Origin: JAHJDO01 sp030671985 [NCBI: bacterium]
Lineage (GTDB): Bacteria; JAHJDO01
Reading direction: 5' to 3'
Assembly: GCA_030671985.1 (NCBI GenBank)
Contig: DAOVHI010000026.1
Location: 1 to 13,148 of the forward strand
DNA: 13,148 nt
A model generated the notes under the pieces. That model saw nothing but the letters and a program-made list of their open reading frames with translations. It made no database searches and was not told the DNA's origin. The position numbers were made by a program, and so were the translations under genes. This document shows positions 1 through 6,843 of the stretch, piece by piece; position 1 is the first letter of the stretch, and each line of letters begins with the position of its first letter.

Positions 1-688
1 CTGCGCCCAAACCGGCAACATCTCCAACATTATCTCCAACATTATCTGCAATCACAGCTGGATTTCTAGGATCATCTTCAGGAATACCGGCTTCCACCTT
101 TCCAACAAGATCAGCCCCCATGTCTGCGCCTTTTGTAAATATCCCTCCACCTGATCTTGCAAAAAGAGCTACAAGACTCGCTCCCATGGCATATCCATTT
201 ATTATTACGGGATCCCCTTTAAATACAAAATATACAACGATAAGACCCAATAAAGCCAAACCAACAACGCTCATTCCCATCACTGATCCGCCGGAAATCG
301 CCACATTTAACGCTGCTTTGACTCCTCCTTTAGAAGCAGCATTTGCTGTTCTGGAATTTGCCTTTGTTGCTATACTCATTCCAATATACCCTGCAAAAGC
401 AGACATAAAAGAACCGATTATAAAAGCAATAGACGTCTTCCATCCCAAATTAATACCTTTGGATATAAAAGGAGTTATACTTATCAGCCCGGCTATTAAA
501 ACTACAAAAATAGTGATATAGCGGTACTCCCGTTTTAAGAAAGCTCTGGCTCCCTCTTGTATGAGACGAGATATATCCTTCATCCTCTGGGTGCCTTCTT
601 CTTTTTTCAGAACCATAACTGAGAGAATTACCACAAATCCCAGCGCCAAAAAACTACATATTAAGGGAAACAAAAGCTGAAACTCCAT
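1..688 (-). CDS. hppA: Membrane-bound ion-translocating pyrophosphatase (N-terminal part)
   Basis: Integral-membrane pump that hydrolyses pyrophosphate and moves H+ or Na+ across the inner membrane. Only the first 229 codons are visible; the gene runs off the left edge. The start is the ATG at 688-686, with GGAG 8 nt upstream. Residues about 4-27, 57-75, 85-105 and 132-156 are hydrophobic and look like membrane helices. The cytoplasmic pyrophosphate-binding stretch at residues 180-223 is near-canonical: GGGIFTKGADMGADLVGK, then GIPEDDPRNP, then DNVGDNVGD, with the Asp and Lys residues that bind Mg-PPi (K186, D189, D193, K197, D215, D219, D223). The family is usually 650-800 residues. The C-terminal residues that separate K+-dependent from independent forms, and H+ from Na+ pumps, lie outside the window, so the ion is undecided. 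It begins 21 nt after pth and is probably cotranscribed with it. Confidence 0.95.
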   Translation of the reverse strand, partial: MEFQLLFPLICSFLALGFVVILSVMVLKKEEGTQRMKDISRLIQEGARAFLKREYRYITIFVVLIAGLISITPFISKGINLGWKTSIAFIIGSFMSAFAGYIGMSIATKANSRTANAASKGGVKAALNVAISGGSVMGMSVVGLALLGLIVVYFVFKGDPVIINGYAMGASLVALFARSGGGIFTKGADMGADLVGKVEAGIPEDDPRNPAVIADNVGDNVGDVAGLGA

Positions 689-709
689 AACAACGACTCC
701 TTTTCTTTT

Positions 710-1282
710 TTATGCGATTACCAAGGCATTGAATGCATTCATTGCCTTATCCACGCCGTCTCTTATAATCATAATTATGGCCTCAATGACCTTAGATAAA
801 ATCTTATCAAACTTGTTCACTTCAAGCTTATCAAAACCACTTAGCACAAACTTTTTCAAATCCTCATAATGCCCGTTTCTGCCTATACCAATGCGTATCC
901 TTGAGAAATTCTCATTACCCAGTGTATCTATGATAGATTTCATGCCGTTATGCCCGCCGGACTTTCCGTTCTTCTTAACTTTGATCTTGCCGAATTCTAT
1001 ATCAGCATCATCATGAATAACGACCAGATTTTCTAAATCCGCTTTATAGAAGTTGATAAGTTTTGAAACTGCTTGTCCGCTTAAGTTGACAAAAGTCTGC
1101 GGCTTTACGAGAAGCACTTCATTTTTTTCTATAAGCCCACGTCCAATTATAGAATCGAATTTTTTGGTTTTTATATTTATCCCAGTCTTTTCTGCCACTC
1201 TATCAAGAGCCATAAATCCTGCATTGTGTCTGTTTTTTTCGAACTTGCTACCCGGATTACCCAATCCCACAATTATCTTCAT
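710..1282 (-). CDS. pth: Peptidyl-tRNA hydrolase
   Basis: Cytoplasmic esterase that releases peptides from prematurely dropped peptidyl-tRNA so the tRNA can be recycled. At 190 residues it has the usual length. The family landmarks are all present: GLGNPG at residues 6-11 (active-site Asn9), RHNAGF at 18-23 with the catalytic His19, KPQTFVNLSG at 60-69, the VIHDD acid segment at 88-92, SGGHNGMKSI at 108-117 and RIRIGIGR at 128-135. The ATG directly follows the TAG stop of rplY with no spacer, so translation is probably coupled. The upstream Shine-Dalgarno inside the end of rplY is weak (GATGAG), which fits coupling. The order prs-ctc-pth is also known from Bacillus, where pth is spoVC. Confidence 0.97.
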   Translation of the reverse strand: MKIIVGLGNPGSKFEKNRHNAGFMALDRVAEKTGINIKTKKFDSIIGRGLIEKNEVLLVKPQTFVNLSGQAVSKLINFYKADLENLVVIHDDADIEFGKIKVKKNGKSGGHNGMKSIIDTLGNENFSRIRIGIGRNGHYEDLKKFVLSGFDKLEVNKFDKILSKVIEAIIMIIRDGVDKAMNAFNALVIA

Positions 1283-1981
1283 CTACTTTTGCTCATCCGG
1301 TTTTTTCTCTCCTTCTTCTTTCTGCTCCTTCTCCGATGCGTCACCTTCAGCGCCTTCCTTCCCTTCCTCAATAACTTCAGGCTCTTCTTCCTCAGAAACT
1401 TCCTCTTCCTTTATAATAGTTGGAGGAACGATGGAAACAATTGCTTGATCAGTGTCTGCTAAAATTTCTACATCATCCGAAATCTTTAAGTTTCTCACGT
1501 GAATAGATGAACCCACGTCTAATTGAGTAATATCTACTTCGAAATGACCCGGCATTTTATCAGGCAGGCAGCTAATTTCTATATCTCTCATAGAATGATC
1601 CAGCACCCCGCCTTCTTTAACGCCCACAGCCTGACCGATAAGAGTTATATTAATCCTTGTAGTGATTTTTTCATGAAGCAATATTCTGTAAAAATCTATA
1701 TGAAGCATTTCGTCACTTACAGGATGATACTGAATGCCTCTGACCATTACGGTTTCTTGTTTTGAGGAACCATTATCATTCATCGATAAAGATATAAGAA
1801 CATTCTCTCCGTGCATTTTTTTTACAACTTGTTCAAACTTTTTCTGTTCAACTGCAAGATTCAAAGTCTTTATACCATGACCATACAAAACAGCAGGTAT
1901 GCATTCCTGTTTCCTCAGAGCTTTTGTAGCTCTTTTATTTATTTCTTTTCTAACATTAGCTTGTAACTGAATTTTTTGCAT
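1283..1981 (-). CDS. rplY: 50S ribosomal protein L25, long Ctc/TL5 form
   Basis: 5S-rRNA-binding protein of the large subunit central protuberance. At 232 residues it is the long two-domain form. The N-terminal L25 domain (about 1-96) ends in the characteristic YHPVSDEMLHIDFYRI segment at 85-100, and the TL5/Ctc beta domain covers about 100-187. The last 42 residues (191-232) are a low-complexity tail of Glu, Lys and Gly with no hydrophobic content, almost certainly disordered. It lies 12 nt downstream of prs with a clear Shine-Dalgarno (TAGGAG) in that gap, and its TAG stop abuts the pth ATG. In Bacillus, Ctc is a general-stress protein; nothing here shows stress control. The ORF, domains and context agree, so the assignment is firm. 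Confidence 0.95.
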   Translation of the reverse strand: MQKIQLQANVRKEINKRATKALRKQECIPAVLYGHGIKTLNLAVEQKKFEQVVKKMHGENVLISLSMNDNGSSKQETVMVRGIQYHPVSDEMLHIDFYRILLHEKITTRINITLIGQAVGVKEGGVLDHSMRDIEISCLPDKMPGHFEVDITQLDVGSSIHVRNLKISDDVEILADTDQAIVSIVPPTIIKEEEVSEEEEPEVIEEGKEGAEGDASEKEQKEEGEKKPDEQK

Positions 1982-1993
1982 TATTATCTCCTA

Positions 1994-2938
1994 TTAAACA
2001 AATAACGAACTTACAGAGGTATTATTATGAATACTAGATATTGCATTTGAAAGCAGTTCTGCTATTGAAAGAACTTTAATTTTTTCCGACTTTTTCTTAT
2101 TATCTATTGGAATAGTATTCGTAACAACTATCTCGTCAATGACAGATTTATCAAGACGTTCAACGGCATCTGCGGAAAATACAGGATGTGTACATGCCGC
2201 AAATATTTTTTTAACCCCTTTGTCACGCAACGCTTCCGCTGCTTTTATTATACTGCCGCCTGTGTCAATCATATCGTCCACAATTACTGCATTTCGCCCT
2301 CTTACATCTCCAATCACATTCATCACCTCAGCCACATTTACCTCAGGTCTTCTTTTATCAATAATAGCAAGCGCTGCGTTCATTCTCTTTGCTATCGCCC
2401 TTGCTCTTTCAACACCTCCGGAGTCGGGAGAGACGATAGTAACATCCTCAATTTTTTTTGTCAAAAAATATTTAACTAAAACAGATGGTACAGCAAATAA
2501 ATTATCTACAGGGATATCAAAAAAACCCTGTATTTGTCCTGCATGCAGATCTATTACCAGAACTCTGTCAACGCCGGCTGTTGTAATTAAATTAGCAACG
2601 AGTTTAGCTGCTATCGGAGTACGTGATTGAACTTTTCTATCCTGTCTGCCATAACCATAATATGGGATTACCGCAGTAATTCGGCTGGCAGAAGCTCTCC
2701 TGAAAGCATCGACTGTAATAAGCAACTCCATCAAATTCTCATTAACAGGCGGACACGTAGATTGAATAAGAAATACATCCTGCCCTCTTACATTCTCATT
2801 AATCTTTATATTGAATTCCCCATCCTTGAAGTTCTTTATCTCTCCTTTGCACAATGGCATATCCAAACATTTAGATATCTCCATAGATAAATCTTTGCTT
2901 GCTGTTCCTGAAAATATTTTTATATTATTCTCTTTCAT
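1994..2938 (-). CDS. prs: Ribose-phosphate pyrophosphokinase (PRPP synthetase, class I)
   Basis: Transfers the pyrophosphate of ATP to ribose 5-phosphate, giving PRPP for purine, pyrimidine, NAD, histidine and tryptophan synthesis. It is 314 residues, the normal bacterial length. Visible motifs are the catalytic loop region PYYGYGRQDRK (92-102) followed by SRTPIAAKLVANLI (105-118), DLHAGQIQGFFDIPVDNL (130-147) with the conserved His132, the flexible-loop basic residues KRR (195-197), and the PRPP-binding loop VIVDDMIDTGGS (218-229). The ATG at 2938-2936 has AAGGGG about 6 nt upstream. A sigma-70-like promoter at 3048-3075 would give a leader of about 100 nt. It is the first gene of the prs-rplY-pth-hppA group. 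Confidence 0.97.
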   Translation of the reverse strand: MKENNIKIFSGTASKDLSMEISKCLDMPLCKGEIKNFKDGEFNIKINENVRGQDVFLIQSTCPPVNENLMELLITVDAFRRASASRITAVIPYYGYGRQDRKVQSRTPIAAKLVANLITTAGVDRVLVIDLHAGQIQGFFDIPVDNLFAVPSVLVKYFLTKKIEDVTIVSPDSGGVERARAIAKRMNAALAIIDKRRPEVNVAEVMNVIGDVRGRNAVIVDDMIDTGGSIIKAAEALRDKGVKKIFAACTHPVFSADAVERLDKSVIDEIVVTNTIPIDNKKKSEKIKVLSIAELLSNAISSIHNNTSVSSLFV

Positions 2939-2978
2939 TTTAGCCCCTTATTTATCGTTACCGTCTCACTGCAAGCCA

Positions 2979-3030
2979 AAGGAAAAGCAACCCACTTTTC
3001 GTACAACTGCATCAAGAACTACTTTCCCTT
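2979..3030 (-). promoter_or_regulatory. Candidate leader stem upstream of prs
   Basis: On the transcribed strand AAGGGAAAG (3030-3022) can pair with CTTTTCCTT (2987-2979) as nine continuous base pairs including one G-U, enclosing a loop of 34 nt. It would lie in the 5' leader of prs between the predicted transcription start near 3041 and the Shine-Dalgarno at about 2945-2950. No known riboswitch is recognised, and there is no terminator-like T-run after the stem. A stem of this composition could arise by chance. Confidence 0.2.
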
Positions 3031-3047
3031 AACAATTTTTCCACTTC

Positions 3048-3075
3048 ATTATAGCTATTCTTTGGATTTTGGCAA
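3048..3075 (-). promoter_or_regulatory. Sigma-70-type promoter for prs operon
   Basis: The minus strand reads TTGCCA (3075-3070), a 16-nt spacer, then TATAAT (3053-3048), a perfect -10 box with a -35 matching five of six consensus bases. The DNA just upstream of the -35 box (about 3076-3093) is almost pure A/T, resembling an UP element. It sits in the only long intergenic gap of the window and points at prs, with initiation expected near 3041. Confidence 0.65.
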
Positions 3076-3116
3076 TTTATTTTCGAAAAAAATGCGGATG
3101 TGTTTTCTCATATAGG

Positions 3117-3150
3117 GGAGAGATTGCTTCACCTTCGGTTCACAATGACA
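3117..3150. repeat. Dispersed intergenic repeat-like element (ATTGCTTC...CAATGAC type)
   Basis: The plus strand reads GAGATTGCTTC, then ACCTTCGGTT, then CACAATGACA. This strongly resembles the GAGATTGCTTCGC...GCAATGACA repeat scattered between genes in many unrelated bacteria. The ends form an ATTG/CAAT inverted pair and the centre an ACC/GGT pair around TTC, so it can fold imperfectly. It lies just downstream of the ilvE stop and upstream of the prs promoter. Only this copy is in the window, so repetition within this genome is inferred from resemblance. Confidence 0.5.
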
Positions 3151-3165
3151 AAAGAGAACTTTTTA

Positions 3166-4020
3166 CTACTTCTCTCCGGTAACTTTCTTGAACTTATTTA
3201 TCAGAAGCTTGGTGATTTTACCGGGTTTGCCGTTTCCTATTTCTCTTCCGTCAACCTTTACTACCGGAATAATCTCAGCCGCCGTGCCTGTAAGAAAGCA
3301 TTCATCGGCAGTATAGACTTCATGCCTTGAAAAAATAAGTTCTTCAACCTTCAGACCTTCCCGCTCAGCAATCTTTTTAACTATCGCCCTTGTAACCCCA
3401 TCCAACGCGCCAATGAATGTAGGCGGAGTAATAAGAATATCATTTCTGTATACAAATATATTGTCTCCGCTGCACTCAACAACATTGCCGGAAGTATTCA
3501 GCATTAGCGCTTCGTTAACACCGGCATTTTTCGCTTCAATCTTTGCAAGGATATTGTTTAGATAATTCATGGACTTTATCTGAGGATTCAGAGCGCTGAC
3601 AGGTGTTCTTTGAGTGGATGCAGTTATAATTTCCATCCCATCTTTATAAAGTTTCTCAGGATAAAGCGCTATCTTATCAACGATAACAATAACCGACGGT
3701 TTAGAACACATTCTTGTGTCAATACCAAGATCCCCAATACCTCTTGTTACTATCAACCTTATATATCCATCTTTCAGTCCGTTAACTTTATGAGTTTGCT
3801 TAACGGCATTTTTCAGTTCGGTCTTTGATAATGGCATTTTTAATTTAATCGCTTTTGCGGAATCATAAAGCCTGTTTATGTGTTCATCCAGCATAAAGAT
3901 GTTGTTATTATAAATCCTGATCCCCTCAAAAACTCCGTCTCCATACAAAAACCCGTGATCATATACAGAAATACTTGCCTTTGACTGTGGAAAGAATTTC
4001 CCATCAATATAAACTTGCAT
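3166..4020 (-). CDS. ilvE: Branched-chain amino acid aminotransferase (class IV PLP enzyme)
   Basis: Cytoplasmic PLP enzyme that interconverts valine, leucine and isoleucine with their 2-oxo acids using glutamate/2-oxoglutarate. It has 284 residues, slightly short but normal for this subgroup. Landmarks are the N-terminal YIDGKF and DHGFLYGDGVFEG (21-33), RLIVTRGIGDLGID (88-101), the PLP-binding lysine K149 in QIKSMNYLNN, the cofactor-contacting Glu183 in VVECSGDNIF, LDGVTR (206-211) and DECFLTGTAAEIIP (239-252). The fold is shared with D-amino-acid aminotransferase and aminodeoxychorismate lyase; the KSMNYL motif and neighbouring pan genes favour branched-chain activity, but specificity is inferred. 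The ATG at 4020-4018 has AAGGGG 8 nt upstream. It follows panC by 43 nt and supplies or consumes 2-oxoisovalerate, the PanB substrate. Confidence 0.88.
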   Translation of the reverse strand: MQVYIDGKFFPQSKASISVYDHGFLYGDGVFEGIRIYNNNIFMLDEHINRLYDSAKAIKLKMPLSKTELKNAVKQTHKVNGLKDGYIRLIVTRGIGDLGIDTRMCSKPSVIVIVDKIALYPEKLYKDGMEIITASTQRTPVSALNPQIKSMNYLNNILAKIEAKNAGVNEALMLNTSGNVVECSGDNIFVYRNDILITPPTFIGALDGVTRAIVKKIAEREGLKVEELIFSRHEVYTADECFLTGTAAEIIPVVKVDGREIGNGKPGKITKLLINKFKKVTGEK

Positions 4021-4063
4021 TATAAAACCCCTTATTTTTATTCAAAAACTTCCCGTCATGCTA

Positions 4064-4906
4064 TCATACCAACAAAAAATTGTCTATAAGCCTTGTCTTG
4101 CCTATACGACAAGCAATTATAATTAAACTGGTTTTTGAAATCTCAGAAACCGCTGAAAAATCTTCGGAATTGACTATACCCACGTAATCCAGACGCGACA
4201 ATCTTTCTTTTTTTACGAAGCTTCTCATGCAATCCAATACTTTATCGGATTTCTTTTCACCGTTCTTTATCATCGCCCTTGCTTCCTGTAAAGACCGATA
4301 TAATACTAGAGCCGCCTTTCTTTCCTTAGAAGACAAATATTTATTTCTTGAACTCATTGCCAAGCCGTCTTTTTCTCTGACAGTGGGCACAACAACAATC
4401 TTTACGTTAAAATCAAGGTCTTTTACCATTCTTTCAATAATTTCCGCCTGCTGAGCATCCTTTTGCCCAAAATAAGCAACATCGGGATTTACAACATTGA
4501 AAAGTTTCCCGACAATAGTGCATACCCCTCTGAAATGATCAGGTCTCGTTTTTCCCTCCCAGATTTTGCCCATATTTTCAACACTGATAAAAGTGGATGA
4601 ATCTTTTTGGCAAATATGTTTTGCGTCGGGGTAAAAAACAACATCCGCTCCCGCGCTTTCTGCCAGTTTCCTGTCCGCATTAAAATCTCTCGGATATTTT
4701 TCCAAATCTTCTCCCTGAGCAAACTGCATTGGATTCACAAATATACTCACAACTACAACATCGCAATCCTTCCTTGCTCTGTGTATAAGACTTAAATGCC
4801 CGTCGTGAAGACACCCCATTGTCGGAACAAGTCCGATGCTCTTGTTGTGAATTTTTGCTTTCTTGGATAATTGCCGCATGTTTTGAATGGTCTTAACAAT
4901 CTTCAT
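4064..4906 (-). CDS. panC: Pantothenate synthetase (pantoate-beta-alanine ligase)
   Basis: Joins pantoate and beta-alanine through a pantoyl-adenylate intermediate, releasing AMP and pyrophosphate; the last step of vitamin B5 synthesis. It is 280 residues, the typical length. It carries VPTMGCLHDGHLSL (27-40) with the HIGH-type HDGH (34-37), SIFVNPMQF (54-62), EKYPRDF (69-75), the pantoate/ATP site around RPDHFRGVCTIVGKLF (121-136), FGQKDAQQ (146-153) and the KMSKS-equivalent GLAMSSRN (181-188). Its ATG overlaps the panB TGA by 4 nt (ATGA), so translation is coupled. No panD (beta-alanine source) is visible in the window. Confidence 0.97.
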   Translation of the reverse strand: MKIVKTIQNMRQLSKKAKIHNKSIGLVPTMGCLHDGHLSLIHRARKDCDVVVVSIFVNPMQFAQGEDLEKYPRDFNADRKLAESAGADVVFYPDAKHICQKDSSTFISVENMGKIWEGKTRPDHFRGVCTIVGKLFNVVNPDVAYFGQKDAQQAEIIERMVKDLDFNVKIVVVPTVREKDGLAMSSRNKYLSSKERKAALVLYRSLQEARAMIKNGEKKSDKVLDCMRSFVKKERLSRLDYVGIVNSEDFSAVSEISKTSLIIIACRIGKTRLIDNFLLV

Positions 4907-5697
4907 TCGTAACTATGCTCTTTACCCGGAAATTTTCCTGCGGTTACGTCTTTTTTATATGCCTCAATAGCTTTGGTGATATGTTCAGTCAAATCAGCAT
5001 ACTGTTTAACAAATTTTGGGACATGTCCTGTTTTTAAGCCCAGTATATCGTGTATTACCAATACCTGCCCGTCACAATGCGGACCCGCGCCAATCCCAAT
5101 AGTCGGGATATGAAGTTTCTTTGTTATCTCTTTTGTGAGCACGGACGGAACACATTCAAGGACAATGGCAAATGCCCCCGCCTTCTCAAGCAGTAAAGCA
5201 TCTTCAATGAGCGATTTAGCTCTCTCAGGTTCTCTTCCCTGAACCCTGTATCCTCCCATCTGATGAATTGATTGAGGAGTCAATCCTATATGTCCCAATA
5301 CTGGAATTCCCACCTGAACAATTCTACGAACAGTATCCTTTATCTGTTTTCCTCCTTCCAGTTTGACCGCCTCGGCTCTTGCTTCTTTTATAAATCTGCC
5401 CGCATTTTCAACCGCTTTCTCCTGACTTGACTGATACGACATAAACGGCATATCCGCAACAATCAGCGAATTCGGCTCAGCTCTGGATACCGCATTAGTA
5501 TGGTGTATCATTTCATCCATTGTTACAGGGGTAGTATCCTTGTATCCGAGAACCATTGACGCAAGCGAATCACCGACAAGAATTAAGTCAATATCTACCT
5601 GATTAACAATCTTTGTCATCCAATAACTGTAAGAAGTAAGAGCAACAATGTTTTTTACTCCTTTCATATCTCGGATTACTACAGCTGTTTTCTTCAT
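4903..5697 (-). CDS. panB: 3-methyl-2-oxobutanoate hydroxymethyltransferase (ketopantoate synthase)
   Basis: Transfers a one-carbon unit from 5,10-methylene-tetrahydrofolate to 2-oxoisovalerate, giving ketopantoate; the committed step to pantothenate and coenzyme A. It is 264 residues, the usual length. The Mg-binding residues known from the E. coli enzyme have clear counterparts: Asp43 in LVGDSLASMVLG, Asp82 in VADMPFMSY and Glu114 in VKLEGG. The catalytic acid corresponds to Glu181 in VLECVPS. GHIGLTPQS (135-143) and GIGAGPHCDGQVLVIHDILG near residues 202-221 are also typical. It overlaps the preceding kinase and the following panC by 4 nt each (ATGA junctions). No panE (ketopantoate reductase) is present; ilvC or an unlinked gene may serve. 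Confidence 0.97.
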   Translation of the reverse strand: MKKTAVVIRDMKGVKNIVALTSYSYWMTKIVNQVDIDLILVGDSLASMVLGYKDTTPVTMDEMIHHTNAVSRAEPNSLIVADMPFMSYQSSQEKAVENAGRFIKEARAEAVKLEGGKQIKDTVRRIVQVGIPVLGHIGLTPQSIHQMGGYRVQGREPERAKSLIEDALLLEKAGAFAIVLECVPSVLTKEITKKLHIPTIGIGAGPHCDGQVLVIHDILGLKTGHVPKFVKQYADLTEHITKAIEAYKKDVTAGKFPGKEHSYE

Positions 5698-6359
5698 GAT
5701 AATGTCCCTTCTGTAAACACATCCGAGGAAACAGGTTTATAATATTGAGTGCCTCCCCGCATGTCTTTTATTGTTTTAATCAAATCTTTAAGATCTATCT
5801 TGCTATGAACGAAATCTATCTGGTCTGTATCCACAAAAAGCAATGGGCTGTCTTTATACAGAAAAAAGAATTGGTTGTATGCCTTATTAAGCTCTTCCGT
5901 ATATGATTGGGAAATTTCCATTTCATATTGCTTTCCCCTGTTTTTTATGCGTTGAGTTAAAACCGATGTAGACGCCTGAAGGTATATTACCAGATCAGGA
6001 GCAGGAATTCTCTTAGCTAACAAAGGCTCAAGATGATTATACAATCCCAATTCTTCTTCATTAAGATTAAGATACGCAAATATTGTATCCTTTGCGAATA
6101 AATAATCACATACAACAGCTCTTTTAAAGAGTTCCCTCTGCAATATTTTTTGCTGTTGTCTATATCGCGAGAGAAGAAAGAACATCTGAGTTTGAAAGGC
6201 ATATTCTTCTCTATCAGCATAAAACTTCTCCAGAAATGGATTTTCTTCGCTTTTCTCAAGAACCAGTTTTCCATTGATCTCTCTTGACAGTTCTTCGGCA
6301 AGCGATGTCTTTCCCACGCCAATAGCCCCTTCAATAACTATATATTTTCCGTCCAGCAT
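5694..6359 (-). CDS. Deoxynucleoside kinase family protein (dGK/dCK/dAK type)
   Basis: Cytoplasmic salvage enzyme expected to phosphorylate a purine or pyrimidine deoxynucleoside using a nucleoside triphosphate. It is 221 residues. The P-loop GAIGVGKT is at 11-18, an acidic substrate-site segment with ENPFLEKFY lies at 39-47 and QTQMFFLLSR at 56-65. A DYLFAKDTIFA motif follows at 85-95, then the LID-like arginine segment RIKNRGKQYE (137-146) and YTEELNKAYNQFF (153-165). Which deoxynucleoside is used cannot be read from sequence. Its ATG abuts the folK TAA with no spacer and its TGA overlaps panB by 4 nt, so it is embedded in the folate/pantothenate operon. I recall the arrangement folK, kinase, panB, panC from other bacteria, so the position is not unique. 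Confidence 0.88.
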   Translation of the reverse strand: MLDGKYIVIEGAIGVGKTSLAEELSREINGKLVLEKSEENPFLEKFYADREEYAFQTQMFFLLSRYRQQQKILQRELFKRAVVCDYLFAKDTIFAYLNLNEEELGLYNHLEPLLAKRIPAPDLVIYLQASTSVLTQRIKNRGKQYEMEISQSYTEELNKAYNQFFFLYKDSPLLFVDTDQIDFVHSKIDLKDLIKTIKDMRGGTQYYKPVSSDVFTEGTLS

Positions 6360-6842
6360 TTATCCCGCCTTCCTAATAACCTGTTCTTCCGGTATCTCAC
6401 CAAGCAGCTGTTTCACAGACTTTCCAAGAACAGGATGCGTGAAATCCTTAGCAATCTCAGCTAATGGAACAATTACAAAAGCTCTTTTGTGCGCTTGAGA
6501 ATGAGGAATTTTTAAAAGTCTCTCATTCAAAACAATATCCTTAAAGAAAATTATATCTATATCTATTTTTCGCGGACCCCAAACAAAGGAACCCTCCCTT
6601 CCCATGGAAAGCTCAATATCTTTAATAATCTTTAGTAAGTTTAGGGGCTTAATACTTGTCTCAACTTCAATCGCGCAATTTACGAACCATGGCTGTTTTT
6701 CTATGCCGACAGGACTTGTCTCATAAAGCGAGGAACATTTTTTGAACTCAATTTGCGGACACTCAGACAACAGGCGAACAGCTTCCCGAACATTCGCCCT
6801 GCGATCTCCTATATTTGAACCCAGACTTAAATACACACACAC
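6360..6842 (-). CDS. folK: 2-amino-4-hydroxy-6-hydroxymethyldihydropteridine pyrophosphokinase (HPPK)
   Basis: Transfers pyrophosphate from ATP to 6-hydroxymethyl-dihydropterin, the step before dihydropteroate synthase in folate synthesis. With the GTG start chosen here it has 160 residues, the normal length. It opens VCVYLSLGSNIGDR, as HPPKs do, and carries SSLYETSPVG (37-46), PWFVNCAIEVET (51-62) and the signature WGPRKIDIDIIFF (88-100), whose two Asp residues (94, 96) bind Mg. I chose GTG at 6842-6840 because GGAG lies 6 nt upstream and the codon falls 1 nt after the dapB stop. An in-frame ATG at 6860 would add six residues and overlap dapB by 17 nt, but has no properly spaced ribosome site. 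The stop abuts the kinase ATG. Confidence 0.93.
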   Translation of the reverse strand: MCVYLSLGSNIGDRRANVREAVRLLSECPQIEFKKCSSLYETSPVGIEKQPWFVNCAIEVETSIKPLNLLKIIKDIELSMGREGSFVWGPRKIDIDIIFFKDIVLNERLLKIPHSQAHKRAFVIVPLAEIAKDFTHPVLGKSVKQLLGEIPEEQVIRKAG

Positions 6843-6843
6843 C

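Noticed and set aside
14-60. Short tandem repeat (TCTCCAACATTA twice)
   Set aside because: It encodes the duplicated DNVGDNVGD motif that is conserved in all membrane pyrophosphatases.
120-521. Open frame of 133 codons on the plus strand
   Set aside because: It is antisense to hppA, whose minus-strand translation is an unmistakable pyrophosphatase; the plus frame encodes no recognisable family.
2139-2630. Open frame of 163 codons on the plus strand opposite prs
   Set aside because: It lies wholly inside the well-supported prs gene in antisense and has no ribosome site or family motif. The same applies to the other plus-strand frames in the window.
3153-3175. AGAGAA/TTCTCT hairpin at the end of ilvE as a terminator
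   Set aside because: The stem is only 6 bp, A/T-rich, includes the stop region and is followed by just a short broken T-run.
2944-4037. Identical 10-mer AAATAAGGGG before prs (2953-2944) and ilvE (4037-4028) as a shared operator
   Set aside because: The common part is explained by the AAGGGG Shine-Dalgarno plus A/T-rich flank; spacing and surrounding bases differ.
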